64,000 bases of DNA from assembly GCF_002278135.3 (NCBI RefSeq), contig NZ_CP029425.2, forward strand, positions 1,836,001 through 1,900,000. Reading direction: 5' to 3'. Positions 43,621 to 51,239 of the stretch are shown here, one piece after another (position 1 is the stretch's first letter; each line of letters starts with the position of its first letter). The DNA comes from Bradyrhizobium ottawaense. GTDB taxonomy: Bacteria > Pseudomonadota > Alphaproteobacteria > Rhizobiales > Xanthobacteraceae. The position numbers and the translations under genes are program-made. Under the pieces are notes generated by a model, which made no database searches, had not been told where the DNA came from, and saw nothing but the letters and a program-made list of their open reading frames with translations.

Positions 43621-43649
43621 CCCCTCTCTGCACTGTCGCGCGAGAGGGG
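43621..43649 (+). terminator. Hairpin after the SRPBCC-VOC pair
   Basis: Perfect 8-base arms CCCCTCTC (43621-43628) and GAGAGGGG (43642-43649) with a 13-base loop, about 40 bases after the VOC stop. It also faces the convergent lipoprotein gene. No T-tract. Confidence 0.4.
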
Positions 43650-43694
43650 ACGCCTGGATTTATCGCGTCATATCCGGATCGGTCGTGCGCTCGC

Positions 43695-44057
43695 TCAACG
43701 GATCGATCCGGTCGCGTCCTCGCTTTGCTGCGGCGGCTGAACGCAGCGAGGGCAGATCACGAGCTTGGTGCCGAGCTGCTTGTCGTTCTCGGCTTCGATC
43801 TCGTCATGGACCGCCCACCACGCCTCCGAGTATGGCCGCAAGGTGCCGAGCACTCGTTGCCGCTCCTGATTGGGATCACTTGCCGCGGGCGCGGGGTTCG
43901 TCGCGCGCCGCTTGGCGGCATGCGGGCGGTTCGAGCCTTTGTTGGGGTCCTGGCCGAGGCCATCCCATGCGATCGGGCGGCGCTCCTGCGCCGGTGCGAC
44001 TGCACATCCAAGCAGCGCTGTGCAGAAAGTAAGCAAAATGAAGCCGCGTCGTATCAT
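43695..44057 (-). CDS. Hypothetical lipoprotein/secreted protein
   Basis: A 120-residue protein of no family I recognise. It starts MIRRGFILLTFCTALLGCAVAPAQ, a signal peptide with a lipobox-like LLGC at about residue 17, so it may be lipidated and anchored in the envelope. The mature part is charged, with NKGSNRPHAAKRR and a C-terminal pair ICPRC. I start at ATG 44057 because the signal peptide follows directly; a start 14 residues upstream would bury it. The ICPRC pair could bind metal or form a disulfide. It is alone on its strand. Confidence 0.6.
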   Translation of the reverse strand: MIRRGFILLTFCTALLGCAVAPAQERRPIAWDGLGQDPNKGSNRPHAAKRRATNPAPAASDPNQERQRVLGTLRPYSEAWWAVHDEIEAENDKQLGTKLVICPRCVQPPQQSEDATGSIR

Positions 44058-44600
44058 GCCGGACCCAAAGTTCGATGCGCAATGCGCAAGCTTCCGCACG
44101 GGAAACTTGCATCGTGTCGGTCAAATGGAACTTAAGGCAAACGATTGGCCGGCGTGGCCGAGGAATGAACGCGCGATTCGCATCACTTTGCGGGAGCAGT
44201 GAGGCCGCTTCGTGAAACCATGCGGACTGCATCGCACAACAATTGACGCAATATTGGGCTGTAATCTGCACGTCAGAATCGCTATTGGTGACTCACAAAA
44301 TCTAAAAAGCTGGGGTGGACGTCACTTGGAAGGGGAGCGACCGATGGCGGCGGCGCTACAGATCAATTTTGCCCTGTGGGGGATGCTTATCTGCGTCAGC
44401 ATGAAGCTGGGGCCGGTGATCCAGACTCTTTATTGACGGCAGCCAAAGTGTAATGGCGTGGAGACCCCGGTGCGCACATTGGGTGCGAGCACAGGGAACC
44501 TGCCGTGTGGCCTCGGGCCGGCCAGGCCAATGCCTTTGATGTGACGTGACGCGGTTCACAGAACTCATTCACGTCACATGCGTGGCGGCTGCCACATTCG
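44058..44600. other. Largely gene-free stretch with one candidate micro-ORF
   Basis: Between the lipoprotein and the next minus-strand gene I find no conserved frame other than the 30-codon ORF at 44344-44436. No convincing hairpin or repeat was found in the remainder. Confidence 0.4.
44344..44436 (+). CDS. Putative 30-residue membrane microprotein
   Basis: ATG 44344 opens a 30-codon frame MAAALQINFALWGMLICVSM... that forms one hydrophobic helix with a basic-free N-terminus and a short KLGPVIQ tail. A strong GGAAGGGGAG ribosome site lies 6 bases before the ATG, unusually good for a random frame. Single-helix microproteins of this size are plausible regulators of membrane complexes. No family is recognised, so the call rests on the ribosome site and hydrophobicity. 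Confidence 0.4.
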   Translation: MAAALQINFALWGMLICVSMKLGPVIQTLY

Positions 44601-45038
44601 TCAGCGGCAGCGCGGATAGATCGCGGCGAGATCGCGCCCCTTGAGCAAGAGTAGCCGCGAAGTGAGGCCGCCACGGCGGCTGATCCAGTCGCGCACTGGG
44701 CCGGGATAGGCGGCAAGCACCGCGACCGATGCTTCCGGCTCGGCATAAAAGCGCCCGCGCCGGTCGACCGAACGTGCCGCATGGAAGCCGAGCACGGCGC
44801 GCTTGGTGACGCAGATGCGCTCGCCCGGCACGATGCTCAGCACCAGCGTGCAGGCAGACAGGCAGGGACCATCGATCACCACGCGCTCGCCGCTCTCGCG
44901 CACCTTCTCGAACAAATCGAGGAACGGCCCGACCTGTCCGCCCGGAGACTGGATGATGCGGATTTCAGCGGACGCGGGCGCGGCGGCGAGCAGGGCGGAT
45001 GCGAGGATCAGGGCTTTGAGGGAGGTGACGCGTCGCAT
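44601..45038 (-). CDS. Periplasmic ClpP/crotonase-fold-like hypothetical protein
   Basis: A 145-residue secreted protein. The signal peptide ends at APASA near residue 25. The motif GPCLSACTLVLSIVPGERICV, followed by AVLGFHAARS, resembles predicted periplasmic ClpP-class proteins (COG3904 type) where a Ser in 'SAC' occupies the nucleophile position of the oxyanion strand. Catalytic activity is not established. ATG 45038 has a strong GGAGAG site. A palindromic repeat separates it from the SDR gene on the same strand. Confidence 0.65.
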   Translation of the reverse strand: MRRVTSLKALILASALLAAAPASAEIRIIQSPGGQVGPFLDLFEKVRESGERVVIDGPCLSACTLVLSIVPGERICVTKRAVLGFHAARSVDRRGRFYAEPEASVAVLAAYPGPVRDWISRRGGLTSRLLLLKGRDLAAIYPRCR

Positions 45039-45061
45039 GAACTCTCCACCAACTCGGTTTC

Positions 45062-45155
45062 GTAGGGTGGGCAAAGCGTAGCGTGCCCACCTTCAGCATC
45101 GCAGATCCGGAAGAACGTGGTGGGCACGGCGCAAGAGCGCCTTTGCCCACCCTAC
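45062..45155. repeat. Nested dispersed palindromic repeat
   Basis: Perfect 15-base outer arms GTAGGGTGGGCAAAG at 45062-45076 and its complement at 45141-45155. Inner arms GCGTGCCCACC (45081-45091) and GGTGGGCACG (45119-45128) pair almost perfectly. This 'GTAGGGTGGGCAAAGCG' element is common in Bradyrhizobium intergenic DNA. It sits between two minus-strand genes, so it may end the SDR transcript. Confidence 0.75.
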
Positions 45156-45166
45156 AGAAACTGTGC

Positions 45167-45955
45167 CTACCCGTTCCGCCTTTGCCCGCGCAGCGTCGGC
45201 AGGCCGATACCCGCCGCATCGAACCCGCCATCAACGGCCAAAATTTGACCGGTGATGTAGCTCGATCGTTCCGAGCACAGGAAGTAGATCGCTTCCGCAA
45301 GCTCCTCCTCCAGGCCGTAACGGTTGAGCGGAATGGCGTCGTGATAGTCGGCGCGGATCTCCTTGGTATGCACCTGCTTCGCCATCGCCGTGTCGACCGG
45401 TCCTGGCGCGACCGCGTTGACGCGGATGTTGAGGGAGGCGAGTTCGACCGCGAGCTGCTTGGTCAGGTGCGCGAGCCCGGCCTTGCTGGTGCCGTAGGCC
45501 GAGCGTAGCGTCGACGCGCGCACCGCCGAGATCGAGGTGATGTTGACGATCGCGCCGCCATGGCCTTCGCGCATCAAGGGAACCGCGGCCTTGGTGCAGA
45601 GGAACGGGCCGGTGAGATTGACCTCGAGCACGCGGCGCCAATCGGTCTCGGACGTCTCCATCAGCGGTGCGAACACCGCGATGCCGGCATTGTTGACCAG
45701 TGCATCCAGTCGGCCGAACCGGCGCTCGACCGACTCCATTGCATCGCTCACCGCGGCGGCGTCCGAGACGTCGCAGGTCAGCGCCAACGTCGCCTCGCTT
45801 TGGTCGATTTCGGCGACCGCCCGGCCGAGCAACTCGCCCTCGATGTCGAGCAGCGCCACGCGCCAGCCCTCGCCAAGGAACTTCTTCGCGGTCGCAAGCC
45901 CGATGCCGCGGGCGGCTCCGGTGACGAGAGCGATTTTTTGCGGGGCTTGCGGCAT
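45167..45955 (-). CDS. SDR family oxidoreductase
   Basis: A 262-residue classical short-chain dehydrogenase. NAD(P) motif TGAARGIGLA near residue 13, acidic DIEGE after beta-2 indicating NAD preference, NNAGIAVF, catalytic Ser in ITSISAV, Tyr-Lys in YGTSKAG. The C-terminal GQILAVDGGFDA is standard. ATG 45955 begins MPQAPQKIALVTG; an ATG 8 codons upstream is possible. A monocistronic gene; substrate unknown. Confidence 0.88.
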   Translation of the reverse strand: MPQAPQKIALVTGAARGIGLATAKKFLGEGWRVALLDIEGELLGRAVAEIDQSEATLALTCDVSDAAAVSDAMESVERRFGRLDALVNNAGIAVFAPLMETSETDWRRVLEVNLTGPFLCTKAAVPLMREGHGGAIVNITSISAVRASTLRSAYGTSKAGLAHLTKQLAVELASLNIRVNAVAPGPVDTAMAKQVHTKEIRADYHDAIPLNRYGLEEELAEAIYFLCSERSSYITGQILAVDGGFDAAGIGLPTLRGQRRNG

Positions 45956-46063
45956 GGGAGATTTGTCCTCGAGTAGCATATGGGCGCAGGAATGCAGGCT
46001 CCTTTTACTGCGCTTTTATGCTGGCGAGGAAGGGGCAGGCGAGGGCTGGAGGGGAAGTCGCCC

Positions 46064-47728
46064 TTACGCCAGCTCCGCCGAGGCACGCTGCATGTTGGCC
46101 GACATGTCCGCGGTCACGATGCTCTGCTCCTCGACCGCGGCTGCGGTGGAGGCGATGAACTCGTTGACGCCTGCGATCGCGGCCTTGATCGCGGTCAGGG
46201 AGCTCGCGACGTCGCCGGAGATTGTGTTCAGCGCGTCGATTTCGGACGTGATCGTGTCGGTCGCCTGCTTGGCCTGGCTCGCGAGGTTCTTCACCTCGGA
46301 CGCCACCACCGCAAAGCCGCGTCCCGCTTCGCCGGCGCGGGCCGATTCAATCGTGGCGTTGAGCGCGAGCAGATTGATCTGGTTGGTGATGCCCGAGATC
46401 ATCTCGACGATGCCGCTCATGGCCTGTGCGGCGGCCGTCAGCCTCTGGGCCTGGAGGTCGGCGGACTCGACCCTTGTGGTCGCGACCTTGGACGTCTCGC
46501 GCGACTTCGTCATGGTCTCGGAGATTTCGCGGATCGATGCGCTCATCTCTTCGCTGCCGGCGGCGACCGCCTCGATCATCCCGCGCGCGTTGTCGGCCTT
46601 CTTGCGGCCGATCGCCTGCGCGGTGATGTCGGTGGCGTATTTCACCACCTTGTACGGCTGGCCGTTGAGATCGAAGATCGGGTTGTAGGACGCCTGGATC
46701 CAGATCTCGCGGCCGCCCTTGGCGATGCGCTTGTATTCGGCCGCCTGGTATTCGCCGCGATTGAGCGCTTCCCAGAATTGGCGGTAGGCGGCCGAATTCC
46801 TCTCGTTCGGCTCGACGAACATGGAATGGTGCTGGCCCTTGATCTCGGCCAGCGAATAGCCCATCGCCTTCAGGAAATTCTCGTTGGCGGTGCGGATCGT
46901 GCCGTCCATGTTGAACTCGATCACCGCTTGCGACTTCTGGATCGCGGCGAGCTGACCGTCATTGTCGGCTGCCTTCATCTTCTGCGCGGTGACGTCAGTG
47001 GCGAACTTCACCACCTTGAGCGGCCTGCCCATCTCGTCGAGGATCGGGTTATAGGTCGCCAGGATCCAGATTTCCTGAGCCCCCTTGCCGAGCCGCTTGT
47101 ATTCGGCCGCCTCGAACTGGCCGCGGTTCAGCCGCGCCCAGAAATCCTTGTAGGCGGAGCCCGCGCGGTCCTGCGGCGTCACGAACATGGAGTGGTGCTT
47201 GCCCTTGATCTCGTCGAGCGAGTATCCCATCGTCTTGAGGAAGTTCTCGTTGGCGGTGACGATGGTGCCGTCCATGTTGAACTCGATCATGGCCTGCGCA
47301 CGACTGATCGCCGCGAGCTTCCCCGCGTCCTCCATGGTCCGCATCTTGTAGGCCGTGATGTCGGTGGCGAACTTGATGAAGCTGACCACCTTGCCGGTCT
47401 CGTCGAGCAGCGGCGCGTAGGAGGCATGGATCCAGAGCTCTTTGCCGTCCTTGCCGTAGCGCCTATATTGCGTGGTCTGGAACTCGCCGCGGTTCAGGCT
47501 GGCCCAGAAGTCGCGATAGCGGGCGCTTTCGCGCTCGGCCGGGCTGACGAAGATGCTGTGGTGCTTGCCCTTGATCTCCGCGAGCGTGTAGCCGCTCATC
47601 TTGAGCAGGTTCTCATTGGCATCGAGGATGGTGCCGTCGAGCCCAAATTCGATGACCGCCTGCGACCGGTCGAGCGCCTCGACCTCCGCGATGGCGTGCC
47701 TGACCTTCTTGCTCAGGAAATTGAACAC
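46064..47728 (-). CDS. Soluble methyl-accepting chemotaxis protein with three PAS domains
   Basis: A 554-residue cytoplasmic chemoreceptor with no membrane helix. Three PAS domains recur with a 122-residue period, each with AVIEF/AMIEF near its start (about residues 24, 146, 268) and a PAC end KFATDIT or similar. The MCP domain follows, with tip [20 protein letters not shown]. The GTG at 47728 (VFNFLSKKV) is chosen because the first PAS follows and GGGG lies 5-8 bases upstream; an ATG at 47800 would add 24 residues. PAS domains bind haem, FAD or small ligands, so redox or oxygen sensing is a fair guess. Confidence 0.88.
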   Translation of the reverse strand: MFNFLSKKVRHAIAEVEALDRSQAVIEFGLDGTILDANENLLKMSGYTLAEIKGKHHSIFVSPAERESARYRDFWASLNRGEFQTTQYRRYGKDGKELWIHASYAPLLDETGKVVSFIKFATDITAYKMRTMEDAGKLAAISRAQAMIEFNMDGTIVTANENFLKTMGYSLDEIKGKHHSMFVTPQDRAGSAYKDFWARLNRGQFEAAEYKRLGKGAQEIWILATYNPILDEMGRPLKVVKFATDVTAQKMKAADNDGQLAAIQKSQAVIEFNMDGTIRTANENFLKAMGYSLAEIKGQHHSMFVEPNERNSAAYRQFWEALNRGEYQAAEYKRIAKGGREIWIQASYNPIFDLNGQPYKVVKYATDITAQAIGRKKADNARGMIEAVAAGSEEMSASIREISETMTKSRETSKVATTRVESADLQAQRLTAAAQAMSGIVEMISGITNQINLLALNATIESARAGEAGRGFAVVASEVKNLASQAKQATDTITSEIDALNTISGDVASSLTAIKAAIAGVNEFIASTAAAVEEQSIVTADMSANMQRASAELA

Positions 47729-48044
47729 GTAAGCCCCGCAATGCTCGGATGCGATCCGATAGGATCGCCATACCGTTTCCCCTGAGCTGAAAAGTTGCAT
47801 TGCTATCGTTGAGCATCGGTAAATCCTGAATAACGCTGCGACGAGCTCCGCGAGTCCGCGTGCGACAGCCAACTACTTCAACTGACAGCTGCTCTTGGTT
47901 TATATGCACGGTGGAGTTCACAATGCGGAGCCGTACTTGTACGGGGGCGCAGCCGAGATATTTTTCGCGCCGCCTTGCATGGCGGTGTCGGCGCGGTCAG
48001 GGGCGAACCGTCTTTAACAGGATGCCTCGTTGCGGAGACTAGCG
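47729..48044. other. Divergent intergenic region, PAS-receptor/SnoaL gene
   Basis: No gene is seen. It holds a small perfect palindrome GCGATCC-GATA-GGATCGC at 47751-47768, just upstream of the receptor start, and the ECF42-type promoter at 47986-48012 serving the plus-strand gene. Confidence 0.5.
47986..48012 (+). promoter_or_regulatory. ECF42-type promoter of the SnoaL-like gene
   Basis: TGTCGG at 47986-47991, 17 bases, CGTC at 48009-48012, followed by TTT. The ATG at 48045 is 32 bases downstream with GCGGAG between. Third of four identical-spacing matches in the window. Confidence 0.72.
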
Positions 48045-48407
48045 ATGCCCGACCATGAATGCCTGATCCGAGACCTCTTCGCCGCCTATCTCGCCAACGA
48101 CCGGCAGCGGGTCGCCGACGCATTGGCCGACGATTTCCGCTTCACCAGTCCGTTCGACGACGACCTCGACAAGGCGACCTATTTCGAACGCTGCTGGAGC
48201 GACAGCGGCTGGATTGCACGGCATGACATCGAGCGCATCTTCGCCCGGGGCGAGGAGGCCTTCGTTACTTATCTCTGCCTTGCGACAGATGGCAGGAGTT
48301 TTCGCAACACGGAGTTCTTCACCTTCGCAAGCGGCAAGATCCGGCGCATCGATGTCTATTTCGGCGCTGCCCGGCAGGATGGTCGTTTCCTGCCGCAGCC
48401 GCGCTAG
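48045..48407 (+). CDS. SnoaL/NTF2-like fold protein
   Basis: A 120-residue protein of the nuclear-transport-factor-2-like superfamily: an N-terminal helix (CLIRDLFAAYLANDRQRV), ALADDFRFTSPFDDD, then strands ending RRIDVYFG. Such small alpha+beta cones act as isomerases, hydratases or binding proteins. ATG 48045 follows GCGGAG at 48032-48037. It is preceded by an ECF42-like promoter and followed by two YCII genes with their own promoter. SnoaL-like proteins often accompany ECF41/42 factors. Confidence 0.85.
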   Translation: MPDHECLIRDLFAAYLANDRQRVADALADDFRFTSPFDDDLDKATYFERCWSDSGWIARHDIERIFARGEEAFVTYLCLATDGRSFRNTEFFTFASGKIRRIDVYFGAARQDGRFLPQPR

Positions 48408-48438
48408 GGCCAGGCCCCTCAGATTATTTCCGCGGGCG

Positions 48439-48465
48439 TGTCGGTTCGGTGAGAGTTCGTTCGTC
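48439..48465 (+). promoter_or_regulatory. ECF42-type promoter of the DGPF/YCII pair
   Basis: TGTCGG at 48439-48444, 17 bases, CGTC at 48462-48465, followed by TT. The first gene starts at 48533, 67 bases further on. Fourth match with the same spacing. Confidence 0.7.
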
Positions 48466-48532
48466 TTGAAGGCGAGCGGGCCTGCGCCTCACGGCGCATC
48501 CCGGAACCACCGCAGAAGCCAGGATACGACCC

Positions 48533-48937
48533 ATGCGATTCATGATGTTGATGATCCCGCTCGGCTACGAGGCCGCGCCGCCGGACGTCCAGCTCGATCC
48601 CGAGCGCGTCGCGGCGATGATGCGCTACAACGAGGCGCTGAAGGACGCGGGCGTGCTGATCACGCTCGATGGCCTGCATCCGCCGTCGATGGGCGCGCGG
48701 GTTTCGTTTGCGACCGGCGAGCCTGTCGTGACCGACGGCCCATTCACTGAAGCCAAGGAAGTCCTTGGCGGCTATTGGATGATCGAGGTTGCCTCGCGCG
48801 CCGAGGCGATTGCCTGGGCGAAGAAGTGTCCGGCTTCGGCCAACGAGATCATCGAGATCCGGCAAGTCCAGGAGATGAGCGACTTTCCGCCCGACGTGCA
48901 GGAGGCCGCGGCCGGTTTCGGCGACCTGAAGAGGTAG
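48533..48937 (+). CDS. YCII/DGPF-domain protein
   Basis: A 134-residue DGPF protein starting MRFMMLMIPLGYE. The eponymous motif is intact, VVTDGPFTEAKEVLGGYWMIEV, and a DFPPDVQEAAAG tail follows. It is paralogous to the 40734 product, although 6 kb from the sigma gene, and has a matching promoter. Function of DGPF proteins is unknown; they belong to the dimeric alpha+beta-barrel fold with a His-Asp pair in YciI. Confidence 0.88.
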   Translation: MRFMMLMIPLGYEAAPPDVQLDPERVAAMMRYNEALKDAGVLITLDGLHPPSMGARVSFATGEPVVTDGPFTEAKEVLGGYWMIEVASRAEAIAWAKKCPASANEIIEIRQVQEMSDFPPDVQEAAAGFGDLKR

Positions 48938-48995
48938 CCACAGCGATCGCGATGAAATCGCGTCTGTCGTCAGTCAATCAGCAAGGAGAGAACCG

Positions 48996-49361
48996 ATGAG
49001 CACCGAACATAAATTCCTCGCCGTCTATCTCGGCAGCATGAGCGGCGAAAAGATGAAGGCCTGGCATGCGATGCCCGAGGCTGAACGGAAGGGAAAAGAG
49101 CGCGAAGGCATGGCCGCCTGGCACGGCTGGGTCGAGAAGCACAAGGACGTCATCGTCGAGCTGGGCGGCCCGCTCGGCAAGACCCGCCGGATCGACGGAC
49201 GCGGCATTGCCGAGATCAGCAATGCGCTGACCGGCTTCACGGTGGTGCGGGCCGCCTCGCAGGAGGAAGCTGCAAAATTGTTCGAGAACCATCCGCATTT
49301 TGCGATCTTCCCGGGCGAGGCGATCGAGGTCATGCCCGTGCTTCCGATTCCGCAGATGTAG
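48996..49361 (+). CDS. YCII-related protein without the DGPF motif
   Basis: A 121-residue protein of the YCII-related superfamily: MSTEHKFLAVYLGSMSG, a long amphipathic helix, then VELGGPLGKTRRID in place of the DGPF motif, and HFAIFPGEAIEVMPVL at the end. The loss of the motif suggests divergence. GGAGAG precedes the ATG. It lies 58 bases after the DGPF gene without its own TGTCGG box, so it is probably cotranscribed. Confidence 0.8.
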   Translation: MSTEHKFLAVYLGSMSGEKMKAWHAMPEAERKGKEREGMAAWHGWVEKHKDVIVELGGPLGKTRRIDGRGIAEISNALTGFTVVRAASQEEAAKLFENHPHFAIFPGEAIEVMPVLPIPQM

Positions 49362-49385
49362 CTGCGGACGAGGTCAATTCCGGGT

Positions 49386-49414
49386 GCGATGCCGTCGCTC
49401 CGGGCCGGCATCGC
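49386..49414 (+). terminator. Hairpin after the YCII pair
   Basis: Arms GCGATGCCG (49386-49394) and CGGCATCGC (49406-49414) are perfect; an additional GGG/CCC extends the stem past an unpaired T. It lies 25 bases after the stop and before the TetR operator. Confidence 0.45.
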
Positions 49415-49469
49415 CCGTGAAAGTACGGGGTTAATCACGCCCGATTCCTGCTAGTGACCTTCACCGCCG

Positions 49470-49496
49470 GCTCATGTAAAGATCGTTCACATGAGC
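49470..49496. promoter_or_regulatory. Palindromic operator overlapping the tetR start codon
   Basis: GCTCATGT (49470-49477) and ACATGAGC (49489-49496) are perfect arms, and CATGTAAA/TTCACATG extends the symmetry to the centre. The right arm includes the ATG at 49491. The ATGTAAA half site is shared with the palindrome before the DUF2852 gene, so it is likely an autoregulatory operator. Confidence 0.6.
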
Positions 49497-50231
49497 TGGC
49501 GCAAGGAGCAGCGCCGCGCCGAGCGCGGCTATCACCACGGAAATCTGAAGGAAGCCCTGTTGCAGGCCGCTCTCGGGCTGATCGCCGAGAAGGGCGCGGC
49601 TGGCTTCACCTTCGCCGATGCCGCACGCATGGCCGGCGTCAGCGCAGCGGCGCCCTATCGGCATTTCCGCGACCGCGACGAGCTGTTGTCCTCGATCGCG
49701 CAGCGCGGCTTCGAGCAGTTCGAGCAGCGCCTGACCGCGGCCTGGGACGACGGACGCCCCGACACGGTCACCGCGTTCGAGCGCGTCGGCAAAGCCTATC
49801 TCGCCTTCGCCCGTGAGGAGCCCGCGTTCTACAACGCGATGTTCGAGTCGGGCGTGCCGGTCGACGCCAATCCCGCACTTCAGGCCGCCAGCGAACGCGC
49901 CTTCAACATCATTCGCGCTGCAGCCGAGCGGCTCGCGGCGCTGACGCCGCCGGGTAGGCCGCGGCCGCCGGCGATGATGATGGCGCTGCACATCTGGTCG
50001 ATGGCGCACGGCGTGGCTTCGCTGTTCTCCCGTGGCGACGCCGCGCGACGAAAACTGCCGATGTCGCCGGACGAACTGCTCGAGGCCGAGGTGCTGATCT
50101 ATCTGCGCGGCCTCGGCTTCCCGACCGACCGCCGTCCTGCAGGCAAGGGCGCCGAGCCGCCGCCGGTGCCGCCGGAGGCGTCCTCCGGTTCAGGTGTGCC
50201 GCCGGCTGGTCCCTGGGGCAAGCCGAAATAA
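49491..50231 (+). CDS. TetR/AcrR family transcriptional regulator
   Basis: A 246-residue TetR regulator. HTH at about residues 18-62 (FTFADAARMAGVSAAAPYRHF), then a TetR C-terminal domain with AYLAFAREEPAFYNAMF, the WHG-type dimerisation/ligand domain. The C-terminal tail (GAEPPPVPPEASSGSG) is proline-rich and disordered. Its start codon lies inside a palindrome, and a matching palindrome precedes the DUF2852 gene 123 bases downstream, its probable target. Ligand unknown. Confidence 0.9.
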   Translation: MSWRKEQRRAERGYHHGNLKEALLQAALGLIAEKGAAGFTFADAARMAGVSAAAPYRHFRDRDELLSSIAQRGFEQFEQRLTAAWDDGRPDTVTAFERVGKAYLAFAREEPAFYNAMFESGVPVDANPALQAASERAFNIIRAAAERLAALTPPGRPRPPAMMMALHIWSMAHGVASLFSRGDAARRKLPMSPDELLEAEVLIYLRGLGFPTDRRPAGKGAEPPPVPPEASSGSGVPPAGPWGKPK

Positions 50232-50272
50232 GATTGCGCAAAATAATCACGCGGGCGTGTCTGGCGGCCAGC

Positions 50273-50318
50273 TTGACAAAATCGCGGGATGGTCTAGCTA
50301 TGTAAATGTTATTTACAT
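50273..50318 (+). promoter_or_regulatory. Promoter and TetR operator of the DUF2852 gene
   Basis: TTGACA (50273-50278) is a consensus -35 box, with TAGCTA 16 bases on as a possible -10. It is immediately followed by ATGTAAAT-GTT-ATTTACAT (50300-50318), a perfect 19-base palindrome. A repressor bound here would block the promoter. The half site matches that at the upstream tetR start. Confidence 0.65.
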
Positions 50319-50353
50319 TCACAACGGCGCTGGTGCCGTGATGGAGATGGGAA

Positions 50354-50845
50354 ATGGCCTACACCGCTGACGTTAATCGCTGGCGCGGCCCTTCGGACCA
50401 ATACCAACAATACGAGCGTCCCCGCATGCTCGATACGCCCTGGCATCCCGGCTGGATCGCCGTGACCATCCTCGGCTTCATCATCTGGTGGCCGATCGGA
50501 CTTGCCCTTCTCTTTTTCACACTCGGGAGCAGAAGAATGTCGTGCTGGAGCCATCAGGATCGCTGGCAGAACAAGATGGAAAAGATGCAGTACAAGATGG
50601 ACCGCATGCGCGGCCGCATGGAGCGCCGCGGCTTCGGCTTCGGCTTCGGCCCGCCGTCCTCCGGCAACCGCGCCTTCGACGAGTACCGCTCGGAAACGCT
50701 GCAGCGGCTCGAGGAGGAGCAGGTCGAGTTCAGGAACTTCCTCGACCGTCTGCGCCACGCCAAGGACAAGGAAGAGTTCGACCAGTTCATGGCGCAGCAC
50801 AAGACGCGTCCGACCCCGCCGCCGACCGACCAGCAGCAGGGCTGA
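50354..50845 (+). CDS. DUF2852 domain-containing membrane protein
   Basis: A 163-residue protein. A short N-terminus precedes one membrane segment (GWIAVTILGFIIWWPIGLALLFFTL, residues about 33-57); the rest is a charged cytoplasmic or periplasmic domain rich in Met, Arg and Phe-Gly (MRGRMERRGFGFGFGPP), then a coiled-coil-like EEEQVEFRNFLDRLRHAKDK. DUF2852 proteins are confined to alphaproteobacteria and lack a known function. It has a strong promoter with a palindromic operator and a strong terminator, so it is a tightly regulated single-gene unit. Confidence 0.88.
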   Translation: MAYTADVNRWRGPSDQYQQYERPRMLDTPWHPGWIAVTILGFIIWWPIGLALLFFTLGSRRMSCWSHQDRWQNKMEKMQYKMDRMRGRMERRGFGFGFGPPSSGNRAFDEYRSETLQRLEEEQVEFRNFLDRLRHAKDKEEFDQFMAQHKTRPTPPPTDQQQG

Positions 50846-51239
50846 TCTTCAAGGCTGACACCTCTCAAAGCCTTCAGGCGCATGCCCCCAAAGTCCTGAT
50901 GGCCCCGAGCCGCCCGTCTGCGCAACCCGCAGGCGGGCGGTTTGGTTTTTTGGTTCAATCTCTCGCGCGCGCGAGAGCAGGCATCGGCCGGCTTCGGCCG
51001 CCATCGTTGCTCGCATTGCTCGTCGTGCCGCGCCTAGTCCTGTCGCGAGATGCAGGTTGCAATTTATCGCGGTGGCAACTGACAAGCACTAGACCGGACG
51101 TTGCCGAGAATGTCGCCCGGTTGCGGCGGTGTGGCCTGTCCGGAAAATCGAATCTCCTCTTGCAACCAAAGGGTGTTGTGCATAATCTTGGGACGTTTTT
51201 CAATCGATGATATTTGGCTGAATATTAGGGAGTATTTTC
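50846..51239. other. Intergenic region with terminator
   Basis: Besides the terminator at 50910-50955 I see no gene or strong repeat in these 394 bases before the GH19-like gene. A small GGCCGGCTTCGGCCG hairpin occurs near 50986. Confidence 0.4.
50910..50955 (+). terminator. Intrinsic terminator after the DUF2852 gene
   Basis: Arms CCGCCCGTCTGCG (50910-50922) and CGCAGGCGGGCGG (50928-50940) pair at 12 of 13 around a 5-base loop and are followed by TTTGGTTTTTTGG. This is the clearest Rho-independent terminator in the window. Confidence 0.85.

Noticed and set aside
47751..47768. GCGATCC-GATA-GGATCGC palindrome as a regulatory site
   Set aside because: It is short, and could be inside the coding region if the receptor starts at 47800, so I only note it in the intergenic entry.
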